DNA of 25,995 nucleotides from positions 1-25,995 of the forward strand of contig CAYMYN010000047.1 in assembly GCA_964394665.1 (NCBI GenBank), given 5' to 3'. This stretch comes from CAYMYN01 sp964394665. GTDB lineage: Bacteria; Planctomycetota; UBA1135; GCA-002686595. Below the pieces are notes generated by a model. That model saw nothing but the letters and a program-made list of their open reading frames with translations, was not told the DNA's origin and ran no database searches. Position numbers and translations under genes: made by a program. Shown in pieces: positions 1 to 7,904 of the stretch; the first letter of the stretch is position 1; the number at the start of each line of letters is the position of its first letter.

Positions 1-2
1 CG

Positions 3-1733
3 GCGGGCGCGGGGCGGGCTTGGTCCGCGGGGCCGTGGATCCCGCCGCTGCTGCTCGGCGGCCTGCTGGCCGCGTGCGGCGGGGAGGGGCCAGGCTCGAG
101 GGCCCCCGCGGCCCAACCCTGGTTCGTCGAGATCACCGGCGAGGCGGGCATCGACTTCGCGCACGAGACCGGCGCCAGCGGCGAGTTGTGGTTGCCCGAG
201 GTGATGGGTGGCGGCGTGGCGCTCTTCGACTGCGACGGGGACGGCCTGCTCGACCTCTACTTCGTCGATTGCTGGGGACCGGTGCCCGGCACCGCGCCGG
301 CCGCCGCCGCGCCCGAGCGGCGCGGGAATCGGCTCTACCGCCAGGCGACCGCGCTGCGCTTCGTCGATGCGACCGAGGGCTCGGGGCTCGACGATCGGGG
401 GTATGGGATGGGCGTGGCGGTGGGGGACGTCGACAACGACGGCCGCTCCGACGTGTACGTGACGAACCTGGGGCCCGACCAGCTCTTCCACAATCTGGGG
501 GCGGGGCGCTTCGCGCGCGTCACCGAGGCCGCGGGCATCGATGTCCCGGGATGGTCGTGCTCGGCGGCTTTCTTCGACGCGAACCGCGACGGGGCCCTGG
601 ACCTGTTCGTCACGCAGTACGTGCACTTCGACCCCGCGCGACGCTGCACCGACGCCACCGGCCGGCGCGTGTACTGCAACCCCCATGCGTTCGCGCCGGC
701 GAGCGATGTGTTGCTCGTCAACCGCGGCGACGGCACCTTCCGCGACGCGAGCCGCGAGGCGGGCATCGCCGCCGCCGCGGGCTCGGGCCTGGGCGTGGTC
801 GTGGAGGACTTCGACGACGACGGCTGGCCCGACGTGTACGTCGCCAACGACGGCAACGCCAACCACCTGTGGCTCAACCAGCGCGACGGGACCTTCCGCG
901 ACGTCGCGGTGCTGTGGGGCGCGGCCTTCAACATGTACGGCCGCACCGAGGCCGGCATGGGCGTGGTGGCCGGGGACCTGCGCGGGGAGGGGCTCGTGGA
1001 CCTGTTCTCGACGCATCTCGAGAACGAGAGCAACACGCTCTACGCGCGCCGCCGCGAGGGGCCCGGCTTCGACGACGTCACCGCGCTCAGCGGCCTGGGG
1101 CACACCAGCATGGCGCGCACCGGGTTCGGCGTGGCGGCCTTCGACGCGACCCTCGATGGGCGCCTCGACCTCCTGGTGGTCAACGGGCGCGTGACCGCCG
1201 GGACTCCGCTGCCCGGCGCGCGCCAGGGGCCGCCCTGGGACCAGTACTCCGAGCCGAACCTCTTCTACCGCGGCGAGAGCGGCGGCCGGTTCACGTTGCT
1301 CACCCAGCCCGTCGCGGCCCTGTGCGAGCCGGTCGAGATCTCGCGCGGCCTCGCCGTCGGCGACCTCGATGGGGATGGGCGCCTCGACGTGGTGGTGGCG
1401 AACATCCAGGGGCCCCCGCGGGTGTATCTCTCGCGCGCCCCGCGCGAGGGCCGTTGGCTGAGCGTGCGCGCCTTCGACCCGCGGCTGGGCCGGGACGCGG
1501 TCGGAGCCCGCATCCGCGTCGAGGCCGGGGGACGGAGCTTCGTGCGCACGATCAGCGGCGGCCAGGGGTACCTGTCGGCGGGCGCCGGGCGCGCGCACTT
1601 CGGCCTGGGTCCCGTGGAGCGCATCGACCAGGTCGAGGTGCGCTGGCCGGACGGCCGACGGGAGCGTTTCCGGTCGATCGGGCTCGACCAGGTGGTGGAG
1701 CTGCGCAGCGGCGGCGGGGAGGAGCTGCCGTGA
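3..1733 (+). CDS. CRTAC1-family lipoprotein with FG-GAP repeats and ASPIC/UnbV domain (5' partial)
   Basis: The reading frame is open to the left edge and has no start codon before codon 62, so the true start lies outside the window. The visible N-terminus is hydrophobic (PPLLLGGLLAAC) and ends in a lipobox, with the lipidated Cys at 75-77, which suggests an envelope lipoprotein. At least seven FG-GAP/VCBS-type units follow, each with a DxDxDG-like calcium loop (e.g. FDCDGDGLLDL, GDVDNDGRSDV, EDFDDDGWPDV, GDLDGDGRLDV), expected to form a beta-propeller. The C-terminus (GARIRVEAGG, GGQGYLSAG, HFGLG, VEVRWPDG) is a clear ASPIC/UnbV domain. The internal ATG at 186 falls after the lipobox and is not the start. 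The stop overlaps the start of the TPR gene by 4 bp. The ligand or substrate is unknown; family assignment is confident. Confidence 0.9.
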   Translation, partial: AGAGRAWSAGPWIPPLLLGGLLAACGGEGPGSRAPAAQPWFVEITGEAGIDFAHETGASGELWLPEVMGGGVALFDCDGDGLLDLYFVDCWGPVPGTAPAAAAPERRGNRLYRQATALRFVDATEGSGLDDRGYGMGVAVGDVDNDGRSDVYVTNLGPDQLFHNLGAGRFARVTEAAGIDVPGWSCSAAFFDANRDGALDLFVTQYVHFDPARRCTDATGRRVYCNPHAFAPASDVLLVNRGDGTFRDASREAGIAAAAGSGLGVVVEDFDDDGWPDVYVANDGNANHLWLNQRDGTFRDVAVLWGAAFNMYGRTEAGMGVVAGDLRGEGLVDLFSTHLENESNTLYARRREGPGFDDVTALSGLGHTSMARTGFGVAAFDATLDGRLDLLVVNGRVTAGTPLPGARQGPPWDQYSEPNLFYRGESGGRFTLLTQPVAALCEPVEISRGLAVGDLDGDGRLDVVVANIQGPPRVYLSRAPREGRWLSVRAFDPRLGRDAVGARIRVEAGGRSFVRTISGGQGYLSAGAGRAHFGLGPVERIDQVEVRWPDGRRERFRSIGLDQVVELRSGGGEELP

Positions 1734-2812
1734 GCCGCGGCTCCGGGCGCGCAGGGCGTGCCGCGCCCGCGGTTGCCCGCGGGCCTGGACCCCTGCGTCG
1801 GATGGGCCAGGCGCTCGCCCTGCTGATCGGGGTCGGGCTGGTCGTGGGCCTGGCGTTGCGCTCGCGTCCGGGCGCGGGCGGCGCGGGCGCGACGGTCGAG
1901 CCCCTCTCGTTCGAGGTGCCCGATCCCTCCACGGAGGGCATGCAGCCCCAGGTCGCCCGCGCCCTGGCGGAACACCGCGAGCGTGTGCTGCGCCAGCCGC
2001 GCTCGCACCAGGCCTGGGGCGAGTTGGGTGCCGTGTACGACGCGCACGAGTTGCACGCGGAGGCCGAGCACTGCTATCGCCACGCGACGCACCTGCAGCC
2101 GGGCGAAACGCGTTGGGCGTACCTCTACGCCGTGTCGCGCGACGTCCGCGGGGCCGAGCTCGACGAGGTCGTGGCGCTCTACGAACGCATCGCGGCCACG
2201 GTCCGGTATCCGCCGGTGTTGTTCCGACTGGGCGACGCGCGCGTGCGGCGCGGCGATCTGATCGGCGCCTGCGCGACGTTCCGGCGCGCGCTGGAGCTCG
2301 ACCCGGACTTCGCGATCGCGCACCGCAGCCTGGGCCAGGCCTTGCTCGTCCTGGGGGACCTCGAGGGCGCTCGCACGCACCTCGAGCGGGCCGCGCGCTT
2401 GGTGCCCGAGGACGGCAACGCGCAGTCCTCGTTGGCCCAGCTCTACACGCGGATGGGGGACCCGGCCCGGGCCGCGCGGGCCGCCGAGGGGGCCGCCCGG
2501 CTGGCGCACCACAACGCCTTCCCCGACCCGGTGATGTTCGAGGTGCGGGAGCGGGCGATGGGAGCGCGGGCGCTGAACGAGCGCGTCGCGGCCCACATGG
2601 CCCAGGGGCGCCACGCCCAGGCCCTGGTGGCGCTCGACCACCTGCTCGAGGCCCGCCCCGACGACGCCTCGGTCCACCTGCGCCGGGGCGAGTGTCTGGA
2701 GCGCCTGGGGCGCCGCGAGGAAGCCCTCGACGCCTACCAGGCGGTGCTGCGCATCGAACCGCGCCACGCGGTCGCCCGCCGGGTGCGCGAGCTGGCCCTC
2801 GAGGGCGAATAG
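1730..2812 (+). CDS. Membrane-anchored TPR-repeat protein
   Basis: 360 aa. The GTG start at 1730 overlaps the preceding stop (GTGA) and is preceded by a purine-rich GGGGAGGAG at 1716-1724, so it is translationally coupled to the CRTAC1-type gene. An ATG at 1801 would remove only the basic n-region before the membrane helix and is less likely. One transmembrane segment lies at about residues 26-43 (ALALLIGVGLVVGLAL), followed by a Gly/Ala linker. From about residue 85 to the end there are tetratricopeptide units, for example FRRALELDPDFAIAHRSLGQ and LDAYQAVLRIEPRHAVARR. TPR arrays mediate protein-protein contacts, and most of the chain should face the periplasm. ASPIC/UnbV and TPR proteins often occur together, so the pair probably works as a unit, but its role is unknown. 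Confidence 0.85.
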   Translation: MSRGSGRAGRAAPAVARGPGPLRRMGQALALLIGVGLVVGLALRSRPGAGGAGATVEPLSFEVPDPSTEGMQPQVARALAEHRERVLRQPRSHQAWGELGAVYDAHELHAEAEHCYRHATHLQPGETRWAYLYAVSRDVRGAELDEVVALYERIAATVRYPPVLFRLGDARVRRGDLIGACATFRRALELDPDFAIAHRSLGQALLVLGDLEGARTHLERAARLVPEDGNAQSSLAQLYTRMGDPARAARAAEGAARLAHHNAFPDPVMFEVRERAMGARALNERVAAHMAQGRHAQALVALDHLLEARPDDASVHLRRGECLERLGRREEALDAYQAVLRIEPRHAVARRVRELALEGE

Positions 2813-2910
2813 GACGCTCCCCCGGTCGAGTCCCGGCTCGAGGCAGTGCGACCCAAGGCGAGACCCACCCGTCGGCGGGGCGACCCGCTGCGGGGTTTCC
2901 CGTTCCGGGG

Positions 2911-2916
2911 TAATGT
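2911..2916 (+). promoter_or_regulatory. Putative -10 hexamer TAATGT
   Basis: This TA-rich hexamer sits in GC-rich intergenic DNA 56 nt upstream of the TTG start at 2973. Similar hexamers occur at comparable distances before the next two genes. No convincing -35 box is visible. A 7-bp stem-loop (GCCCCGA, loop TGTC, TCGGGGC; 2922-2939) lies just downstream, in the expected 5' leader. The rest of the 160-bp gap holds only short imperfect repeats. Confidence 0.35.
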
Positions 2917-2972
2917 CTTGCGCCCCGATGTCTCGGGGCAGTCCAAACCCACTCTCCGCGGATTCCACCCAA

Positions 2973-4286
2973 TTGAAGCTGCTCCACACCTTGCTCGCAG
3001 CGGCCGTCGTGTTCCCGACGACCGCCGTCCAGGCCCAGACCTGCCTGGACAACGTGTTTCCCATCACCGTCGTCGATGCGTCGGGCGCGCCCCTGCCGAC
3101 CCTCGTCGAGAATCAACAGACCTACGGCGTCAGCGCCAGCTCCGACGTCTACCTCGCGCTGCCCGCCGACATGCCCTCGGGCGTGTACTTCATGCAGGTG
3201 GTCGACTCGACCATCGGGGTCGTCCTGGCGGACTCGCTGCAGTACGAGCGCGTGTTCGAAGTGCAGAACGACGGCGGCGTGATCTCGATCACGCGCTTGG
3301 CCAGCAACCCCAACTTGCCCGAGCCCGGCCCGGGCCTGTTCGGCGTCGGCCAGAGCATCCCGCTCTTCCCGCTCATCGCGCCGCCCGCGGGCTCCGATCC
3401 CTGCCGCTTCAAGGTCTTCATCGGGGAGTGTTACCTCTCCTCGTGGAACCCGAACACCGCTCCCTACGGTTTGCCCTTCGGCATCCGACCGAGCGACGCG
3501 GCGGGCAACTGCTGCACGCGTTCCTTCGCGCAGTTCCTCGTCGGGGACGGCTCGGGCACCTCGAGCGTTTCGGGCACCGTGTTCGAGGACATCGACCAGG
3601 ACGGCCAACATGGCCCCGGTGAGCCGGGCCTGGGCGGCCTGACGGTCTGTCTCTCGATCGGGGACGATGTCCAGTGCGTGCAGACCGGACCGAGCGGCGC
3701 CTACTCCTTCCCCATGGTGTCCGGGGGCGCGTACGAGCTCTCGATCCAGGGCCTGCCCGATGCCAGCTACGTCGCGACGACGCCGCTTTCGCGGTCCCTC
3801 GTGGTGAGCGGATGCGATGCGCTCGAGGGCGTCGACTTCGGCGGCTTCCGCACGAGCTTCGTCTGCGAGGGCCGCACGCGCGGCTTCTGGTCGAACCCCA
3901 ACGGCAAGACCCTCATCACCCAGCAGAACCTGCTCGCGCGCCTGCCGGCCCTGAGCCTGCGCACGGCCAACGGGAGCCTGTTCTCGACCACGGATTACAA
4001 CACCTATCGCTCCTGGCTGCAGGGCGCCAAGGCCACCAACATGGCCTACATGCTCTCGGCCCAGGTGGTGGCGATGGATTTCAACCGCGCGGTGGGCTTC
4101 GTGGACGGCGACTGCCGCATCCAGGATCCGGTGCTGGGCATCCTCACGATCGACCAGCTCCTCTCCCTGGCCGTGTCCGCCCTGCAGGCCGACGGCCATA
4201 CGCCCGCCGGTCACCCCGCGCGCGCGACGCAGGAGCGCATCAAGGACGCGCTCGACGCGGCCAACAACAACCAGAACTGGCTCTGA
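2973..4286 (+). CDS. Secreted protein with SdrD B-like domain, tandem paralogue A
   Basis: 437 aa from TTG 2973. This start is preferred over in-frame ATGs at 2913 and 2928 because it gives exactly the length and signal peptide of the downstream paralogue (MKLLHTLL... versus MKFLPTLL...), and because ATG 2913 overlaps the putative promoter. The signal peptide has a cleavage-like VQAQ and a Cys soon after (TCLDNVFP). Residues about 20-190 form a conserved region of unknown type that includes IGECYLSSWNPNTAPYG and a CC pair. Residues about 195-300 match an SdrD/Cna-B-like beta-sandwich (GTVFEDIDQDGQ, GEPGLGGLTVCL, GAYSF). The C-terminal about 130 residues begin with CEGRTRGFWSNPNGK and are nearly invariant between the paralogues. 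There is no sortase or transmembrane tail, so it is likely secreted or surface-bound. Function unknown. Confidence 0.85.
   Translation: MKLLHTLLAAAVVFPTTAVQAQTCLDNVFPITVVDASGAPLPTLVENQQTYGVSASSDVYLALPADMPSGVYFMQVVDSTIGVVLADSLQYERVFEVQNDGGVISITRLASNPNLPEPGPGLFGVGQSIPLFPLIAPPAGSDPCRFKVFIGECYLSSWNPNTAPYGLPFGIRPSDAAGNCCTRSFAQFLVGDGSGTSSVSGTVFEDIDQDGQHGPGEPGLGGLTVCLSIGDDVQCVQTGPSGAYSFPMVSGGAYELSIQGLPDASYVATTPLSRSLVVSGCDALEGVDFGGFRTSFVCEGRTRGFWSNPNGKTLITQQNLLARLPALSLRTANGSLFSTTDYNTYRSWLQGAKATNMAYMLSAQVVAMDFNRAVGFVDGDCRIQDPVLGILTIDQLLSLAVSALQADGHTPAGHPARATQERIKDALDAANNNQNWL
3945..4286 (+). repeat. Near-identical 3' tract of paralogue A
   Basis: These 342 bp match 5480-5821 at a constant offset of 1535 bp with only two mismatches, 4217 C/5752 G (silent) and 4245 G/5780 A (Asp to Asn). 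The coding sequence just upstream is much more diverged, so identity rises abruptly near 3945. Confidence 0.9.
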
Positions 4287-4339
4287 TCGCCAGCGCTCGC
4301 CCGCGCTCCGTGGGCGGGCGCAGGTGGAAGGATTTTCCC

Positions 4340-4373
4340 GGCCCCGCGGACGCTTCGTCGCGTCCGCGGGGCC
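4340..4373 (+). terminator. Stem-loop after paralogue A (probable terminator)
   Basis: A perfect 14-bp inverted repeat, GGCCCCGCGGACGC, with loop TTCGTC, lies 53 bp after the stop codon. There is no clear T-run after it. An equivalent hairpin follows paralogue B at the same relative place, which supports a terminator or mRNA-stabilising role. Confidence 0.6.
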
Positions 4374-4444
4374 GCGCGTTTCCGGCCTGGGTGTCGGAGA
4401 TCGCGCTCGGGTGTCGGCGCGCCGCCGCTGGCCTGGGGTCGGGA

Positions 4445-4450
4445 TAGGTT
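4445..4450 (+). promoter_or_regulatory. Putative -10 hexamer TAGGTT
   Basis: The context GGGATAGGTT lies 57 nt upstream of the TTG start at 4508. It resembles GGATAGGCT before the 5994 gene. No -35 consensus is visible at the usual spacing. The call rests on position and recurrence. Confidence 0.4.
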
Positions 4451-4507
4451 TGTGCACCCCCACATCCGGGGGGCATCCGTACCCGTACAGCCGCGATCCT
4501 CACCACC

Positions 4508-5821
4508 TTGAAGTTCCTTCCTACCCTGCTCGTCGCGGCCGCCCTGCTCCCGGCGGCCAGCCTCCAGGCCCAGTCCTGCCTCGACAACGTGTTCCCGGTC
4601 ACCCTCGTCGACGCGCTCGGGCAGCCCCTGCCGACCGTGGTCGAGGGACAGGTGACCTACGCCGTGAGCCCCGGCTCCGAGGTCTACCTGGCCCTGCCCG
4701 CGGACATGCCCTCGGGCGCATACTACGTCCAGGTGAGCGACACGATCCTCAGTGCGGTGCTGGCCGATTCGCTGCAGTTCGAGCGCGTGTTCGAGGTGCA
4801 GAACGACGGCGGCGTGATCTCGATCACGCGCTTGGCCAGCAACCCCAACTTGCCCGAGCCCGGCCTGGGCCTGTTCGGCGTCGGCCAGAGCATCCCGCTC
4901 TTCCCGCTCGTGGCCCCGCCCGCGGGCTCCGCTCCCTGCCGCTTCAAGGTCTTCATCGGCGAGTGCTACCAGCCCTCGTGGAACCCGAACACCGCCCCCT
5001 ACGGCCTGCCCTTCGGCATCCGGCCGAACGACGGGGCGGGCAACTGCTGCACGCGTTCCTTCGCGCAATTCATCGTCGGGGATGGGACCGGGGCCTCGAG
5101 CGTGTCGGGCTCGGTGTTCGAGGACTACGACCAGGACGGCGTGCGCGACGCGGGCGAGCCGGGCCTGGGCGGCCTGACGGTCTGCCTCGCGGTCGGGGAC
5201 CAGGTGCAGTGCGTGCTCACCGACGCGAGCGGCGCGTACTCGTTCTCCGGGGTCGCCAGCGGGGTCTACGAGCTCTCGCTGCAAGGCCTGCCCGACGTGG
5301 GTTTCGTCGCCACGACGCCGCTCTCGCGCACCCTCGCGGTCAGCGGCTGCGAGGTGCTCGAGGGCGTCGACTTCGCCGGCTTCCAGACGAGCGCCGTCTG
5401 CGAGGGCCGCACGCGCGGCTTCTGGTCCAACCCCAACGGCAAGGCCCTGATCACGCAGCAGAACCTGCTCGCGCGTCTCCCGGCCCTGAGCCTGCGCACG
5501 GCCAACGGGAGCCTGTTCTCGACCACGGATTACAACACCTATCGCTCCTGGCTGCAGGGCGCCAAGGCCACCAACATGGCCTACATGCTCTCGGCCCAGG
5601 TGGTGGCGATGGATTTCAACCGCGCGGTGGGCTTCGTGGACGGCGACTGCCGCATCCAGGATCCGGTGCTGGGCATCCTCACGATCGACCAGCTCCTCTC
5701 CCTGGCCGTGTCCGCCCTGCAGGCCGACGGCCATACGCCCGCCGGTCACCCGGCGCGCGCGACGCAGGAGCGCATCAAGAACGCGCTCGACGCGGCCAAC
5801 AACAACCAGAACTGGCTCTGA
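4508..5821 (+). CDS. Secreted protein with SdrD B-like domain, tandem paralogue B
   Basis: 437 aa from TTG 4508, the same length as paralogue A. The n-region MKFLPTLL, a hydrophobic core and LQAQ give a standard Sec signal peptide; no Shine-Dalgarno sequence is visible. The domain order is identical to A: an N-terminal conserved region (about residues 20-190, with CC before RSFAQF), an SdrD/Cna-B-like unit (GSVFEDYDQDGV, GEPGLGGLTVCL), and a C-terminal block starting CEGRTRGFWSNPNGK. The N-terminal half differs from A at many residues, whereas the last about 114 residues differ only by Asn for Asp (KNALDAANN). It has its own putative promoter and terminator, so it is probably expressed separately. 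The SdrD-B fold suggests a rigid stalk or spacer in an exported structural protein; the actual role is unknown. Confidence 0.85.
   Translation: MKFLPTLLVAAALLPAASLQAQSCLDNVFPVTLVDALGQPLPTVVEGQVTYAVSPGSEVYLALPADMPSGAYYVQVSDTILSAVLADSLQFERVFEVQNDGGVISITRLASNPNLPEPGLGLFGVGQSIPLFPLVAPPAGSAPCRFKVFIGECYQPSWNPNTAPYGLPFGIRPNDGAGNCCTRSFAQFIVGDGTGASSVSGSVFEDYDQDGVRDAGEPGLGGLTVCLAVGDQVQCVLTDASGAYSFSGVASGVYELSLQGLPDVGFVATTPLSRTLAVSGCEVLEGVDFAGFQTSAVCEGRTRGFWSNPNGKALITQQNLLARLPALSLRTANGSLFSTTDYNTYRSWLQGAKATNMAYMLSAQVVAMDFNRAVGFVDGDCRIQDPVLGILTIDQLLSLAVSALQADGHTPAGHPARATQERIKNALDAANNNQNWL
5480..5821 (+). repeat. Near-identical 3' tract of paralogue B
   Basis: Partner of 3945-4286, with 340 of 342 bases identical. 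A second patch, 4796-4909 against 3261-3374, has one mismatch in 114 bp. The patchy identity suggests gene conversion rather than uniform divergence. Confidence 0.9.
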
Positions 5822-5873
5822 GCCCGCGCTGAGCCAGGGGTCCCGTGCGGCAGGCGCGGGGCCTGTTCCTCCC

Positions 5874-5907
5874 GGCCCCGTGGGCGCGTCGATGCGTCCA
5901 CGGGGCC
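5874..5907 (+). terminator. Stem-loop after paralogue B (probable terminator)
   Basis: GGCCCCGTGGGCGC, loop GTCGAT, GCGTCCACGGGGCC: a 14-bp stem with one G-T wobble, 52 bp after the stop. It is homologous in position and sequence to the hairpin at 4340-4373. A strong T-tract is absent. Confidence 0.6.
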
Positions 5908-5936
5908 GCCTGCGTGCGGGAACGGCCGAACCCGGA

Positions 5937-5942
5937 TAGGCT
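5937..5942 (+). promoter_or_regulatory. Putative -10 hexamer TAGGCT
   Basis: CCGGATAGGCT lies 51 nt upstream of ATG 5994, between the preceding hairpin and the gene. It matches the GGATAGGTT-type element before 4508. No -35 box is recognised. Confidence 0.4.
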
Positions 5943-5993
5943 GGCGGCTTCGCCCATCGGCAGGCGAGTTCCATTGGCTCCGAGCAGCGCCCC

Positions 5994-7883
5994 ATGCGTC
6001 CCCACCGAGTCCGCGCCCTCTTCCTTCCCGCGTTCCTCTCCCTGGCGCCGTTCGCGGGGGCCCAGTGGTCCGCCGACGTCTCCCTCAATCTGTCGGTGGG
6101 GGACGGCCCCGGAGACCAGGTCCAGCCCAAGCTCGCCCCGACCGCGGACGGCGGGACCTACGTGAGCTGGTTCGACGGCATCGCGTCGGGCTACGACGTG
6201 CGTTTGCAGCGCCTGGACGTCCATGGCGTCGCGCAGTGGGCGCACCGGGGGGTGTTGGTCGCCGACCGGAGCTTCAGCTCGACCCAGGACTACGGCCTCG
6301 CCCTGCACGCGAGCGGCGACGCGTTGCTCGCCTTCCGCGACGACCGGAGCGGCACGGTCCAGGTGACCGCCCAGCGCGTGCGCCAGGACGGCAGCCTCGC
6401 CTGGGGCACGGACGGGATCCAGCTCACCAACACGAACGACTTCCTGGCGACCCCGCGCATCACGGGGACCAGCGACGGCGAGGTGGTCGTGAGCTGGATG
6501 CAGGCCGGCGTCACCTACGTCGCGCGCCTCGACGCCGACGGCGTCCCGGTGTGGGCGAATCCGGTGGCGCTCGTGCCGGGCGCGGGCTCCTACACGCCCA
6601 GCGACCTGCACGCCGCGGGCACGGACGCGATCCTCTCGATCGTGCACCAGACCGGATCCTCCTTCGGTTCGCCGCGGCACCTGGTGGCCCAGAAATTCGA
6701 CGCCAGCGGCGCGGCGACCTGGGGCGCCCAGCCCCTGGTCGTGTTCGACGGCGGATCGTTGCAGATCGGCAACTTCCCGACCTTCGTCCCCGACGGCTCC
6801 GGCGGAGCGCTCTTCGCGTGGTACGCCGTCAGCCCCTTGCAGGTCTACGCCCAGCGCGTCCTCGCCAACGGCTCCCTGGCCTTTCCGGCCAACGGCGTCT
6901 CCGGCTCGACCGACGGCACGCGCGTGCGCGTCTCGCCCGCGGCTGCCTTCGACCCGGCGACCTCCGACACGTACCTGTTCTGGCGTGAGCAGAACGCGCT
7001 GCAGTCCCAGTCGGGCCTCTACGGCCAGCGCCTGGACGCGACGGGCGCGCGCCAGTGGGGCGCCAGCGGCATCGAGTTCGTGCCCCTGAGCACGAGCCAG
7101 GTGGACTCGGTGCGCTGCCTGCTCGCAGCGTCCGGCGCCTACGTGTTCTGGACCGCGAGCCCCGCCTTCGGCCAGGACACCGGCCAGGGAACCGTCGTGC
7201 AGTCGGACGGCACGCCCTTCATCCCGGCCCTGCCCTTCGCCTCGACGCCCAGCGCCAAGTCGCGGCTCTTCGCGGCGCGCGGCGCGCTCGGCCATGCGTT
7301 GCTCGCCTGGAGCGACGGCCGCAACGACGGCGGGGACGTGCTCGCGCAGAACTTCGACGAGTCGGGTAGCGTGGGACCGCTGTGGTGGAATCCCGCCTAC
7401 TGCGCGGGCTCCGGGTGCCCGTGCGGCAACGACGTCGCTCCGGGGGCGAGCGGCGGCTGCGTGAACTCGGGCGGCGCGGGCGCGCGCCTGTTCGGAGAGG
7501 GCTTCCCCTTCGTCGGCCAGGACAGCTTGCGCCTGCGGGCCGCCCACGCGATCCCCGGTCAAGCCGGGCTCTTCTTCCAGGGCAACAACCCGATCGGCGG
7601 CGGGGCCGGAACTCCGTTCGGAGACGGCCTGCGCTGCGCCGGCGGCGGGCTGGTGCGCCTCGCGATCGTCGTGGCGAACGCCTGGGGCTGCGCGGCCACG
7701 GACGGCTCCTGCGGCACGCCGGCGGGCGGGGTGCAGGGCCCGATCTCGCTCCACCCCAATCAGCCCGTACCCCTCACCCCCGGCACGATCCGGCGCTACC
7801 AGTACTGGTACCGCGACCCCGTCGGCTCGCCCTGCGGCGGCGGTTTCAACTTCACCGACGCGGTCGAGGTGCTCTGGCTGTGA
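5994..7883 (+). CDS. Large secreted repeat protein with Cys-rich C-terminal module
   Basis: 629 aa. The signal peptide (FLPAFLSLAPFAGAQ) has a cleavage-like AGAQ at about residue 24. Residues about 70-460 contain seven copies of a unit of the form Q-R-x-D-x-x-G-x-x-x-W-x-x-x-G, for example QRLDVHGVAQW, QRVRQDGSLAW, QKFDASGAATW, QRLDATGARQW and QNFDESGSV. They are spaced about 50-60 residues apart (near 72, 127, 177, 232, 286, 345, 450), as expected for blades of a beta-propeller. The last about 165 residues form a separate module opening with CAGSGCPCGND (Cys 470, 475, 477; also Cys 489), with LFFQGNNPIGGGAG and RYQYWYRDPVGSPCGGGF near the end. From memory, similar tails recur on exported planctomycete proteins. 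The stop is 21 bp from the convergent permease gene. Function unknown. Confidence 0.85.
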   Translation: MRPHRVRALFLPAFLSLAPFAGAQWSADVSLNLSVGDGPGDQVQPKLAPTADGGTYVSWFDGIASGYDVRLQRLDVHGVAQWAHRGVLVADRSFSSTQDYGLALHASGDALLAFRDDRSGTVQVTAQRVRQDGSLAWGTDGIQLTNTNDFLATPRITGTSDGEVVVSWMQAGVTYVARLDADGVPVWANPVALVPGAGSYTPSDLHAAGTDAILSIVHQTGSSFGSPRHLVAQKFDASGAATWGAQPLVVFDGGSLQIGNFPTFVPDGSGGALFAWYAVSPLQVYAQRVLANGSLAFPANGVSGSTDGTRVRVSPAAAFDPATSDTYLFWREQNALQSQSGLYGQRLDATGARQWGASGIEFVPLSTSQVDSVRCLLAASGAYVFWTASPAFGQDTGQGTVVQSDGTPFIPALPFASTPSAKSRLFAARGALGHALLAWSDGRNDGGDVLAQNFDESGSVGPLWWNPAYCAGSGCPCGNDVAPGASGGCVNSGGAGARLFGEGFPFVGQDSLRLRAAHAIPGQAGLFFQGNNPIGGGAGTPFGDGLRCAGGGLVRLAIVVANAWGCAATDGSCGTPAGGVQGPISLHPNQPVPLTPGTIRRYQYWYRDPVGSPCGGGFNFTDAVEVLWL

Positions 7884-7904
7884 GCCGGCCCCCGACCCGC
7901 GCGG

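Noticed and set aside
20..1729. Plus-strand frame reading into the TPR protein from position 20
   Set aside because: Its first 570 codons are an Arg/Gly-rich out-of-frame reading of the FG-GAP lipoprotein. Only the part from GTG 1730 is coding.
4211..7754. Two long minus-strand open frames opposite the secreted-protein genes
   Set aside because: They have compositionally biased Arg/Ala/Gly sequence, no motifs, and lie opposite genes with signal peptides and clear repeats.
7884..7904. Hairpin between the convergent secreted-protein and permease genes as terminator
   Set aside because: Only a short GACC/GGTC stem with an imperfect C/G extension can be drawn in the 21-bp gap, and it overlaps a stop codon. 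Too weak to call.
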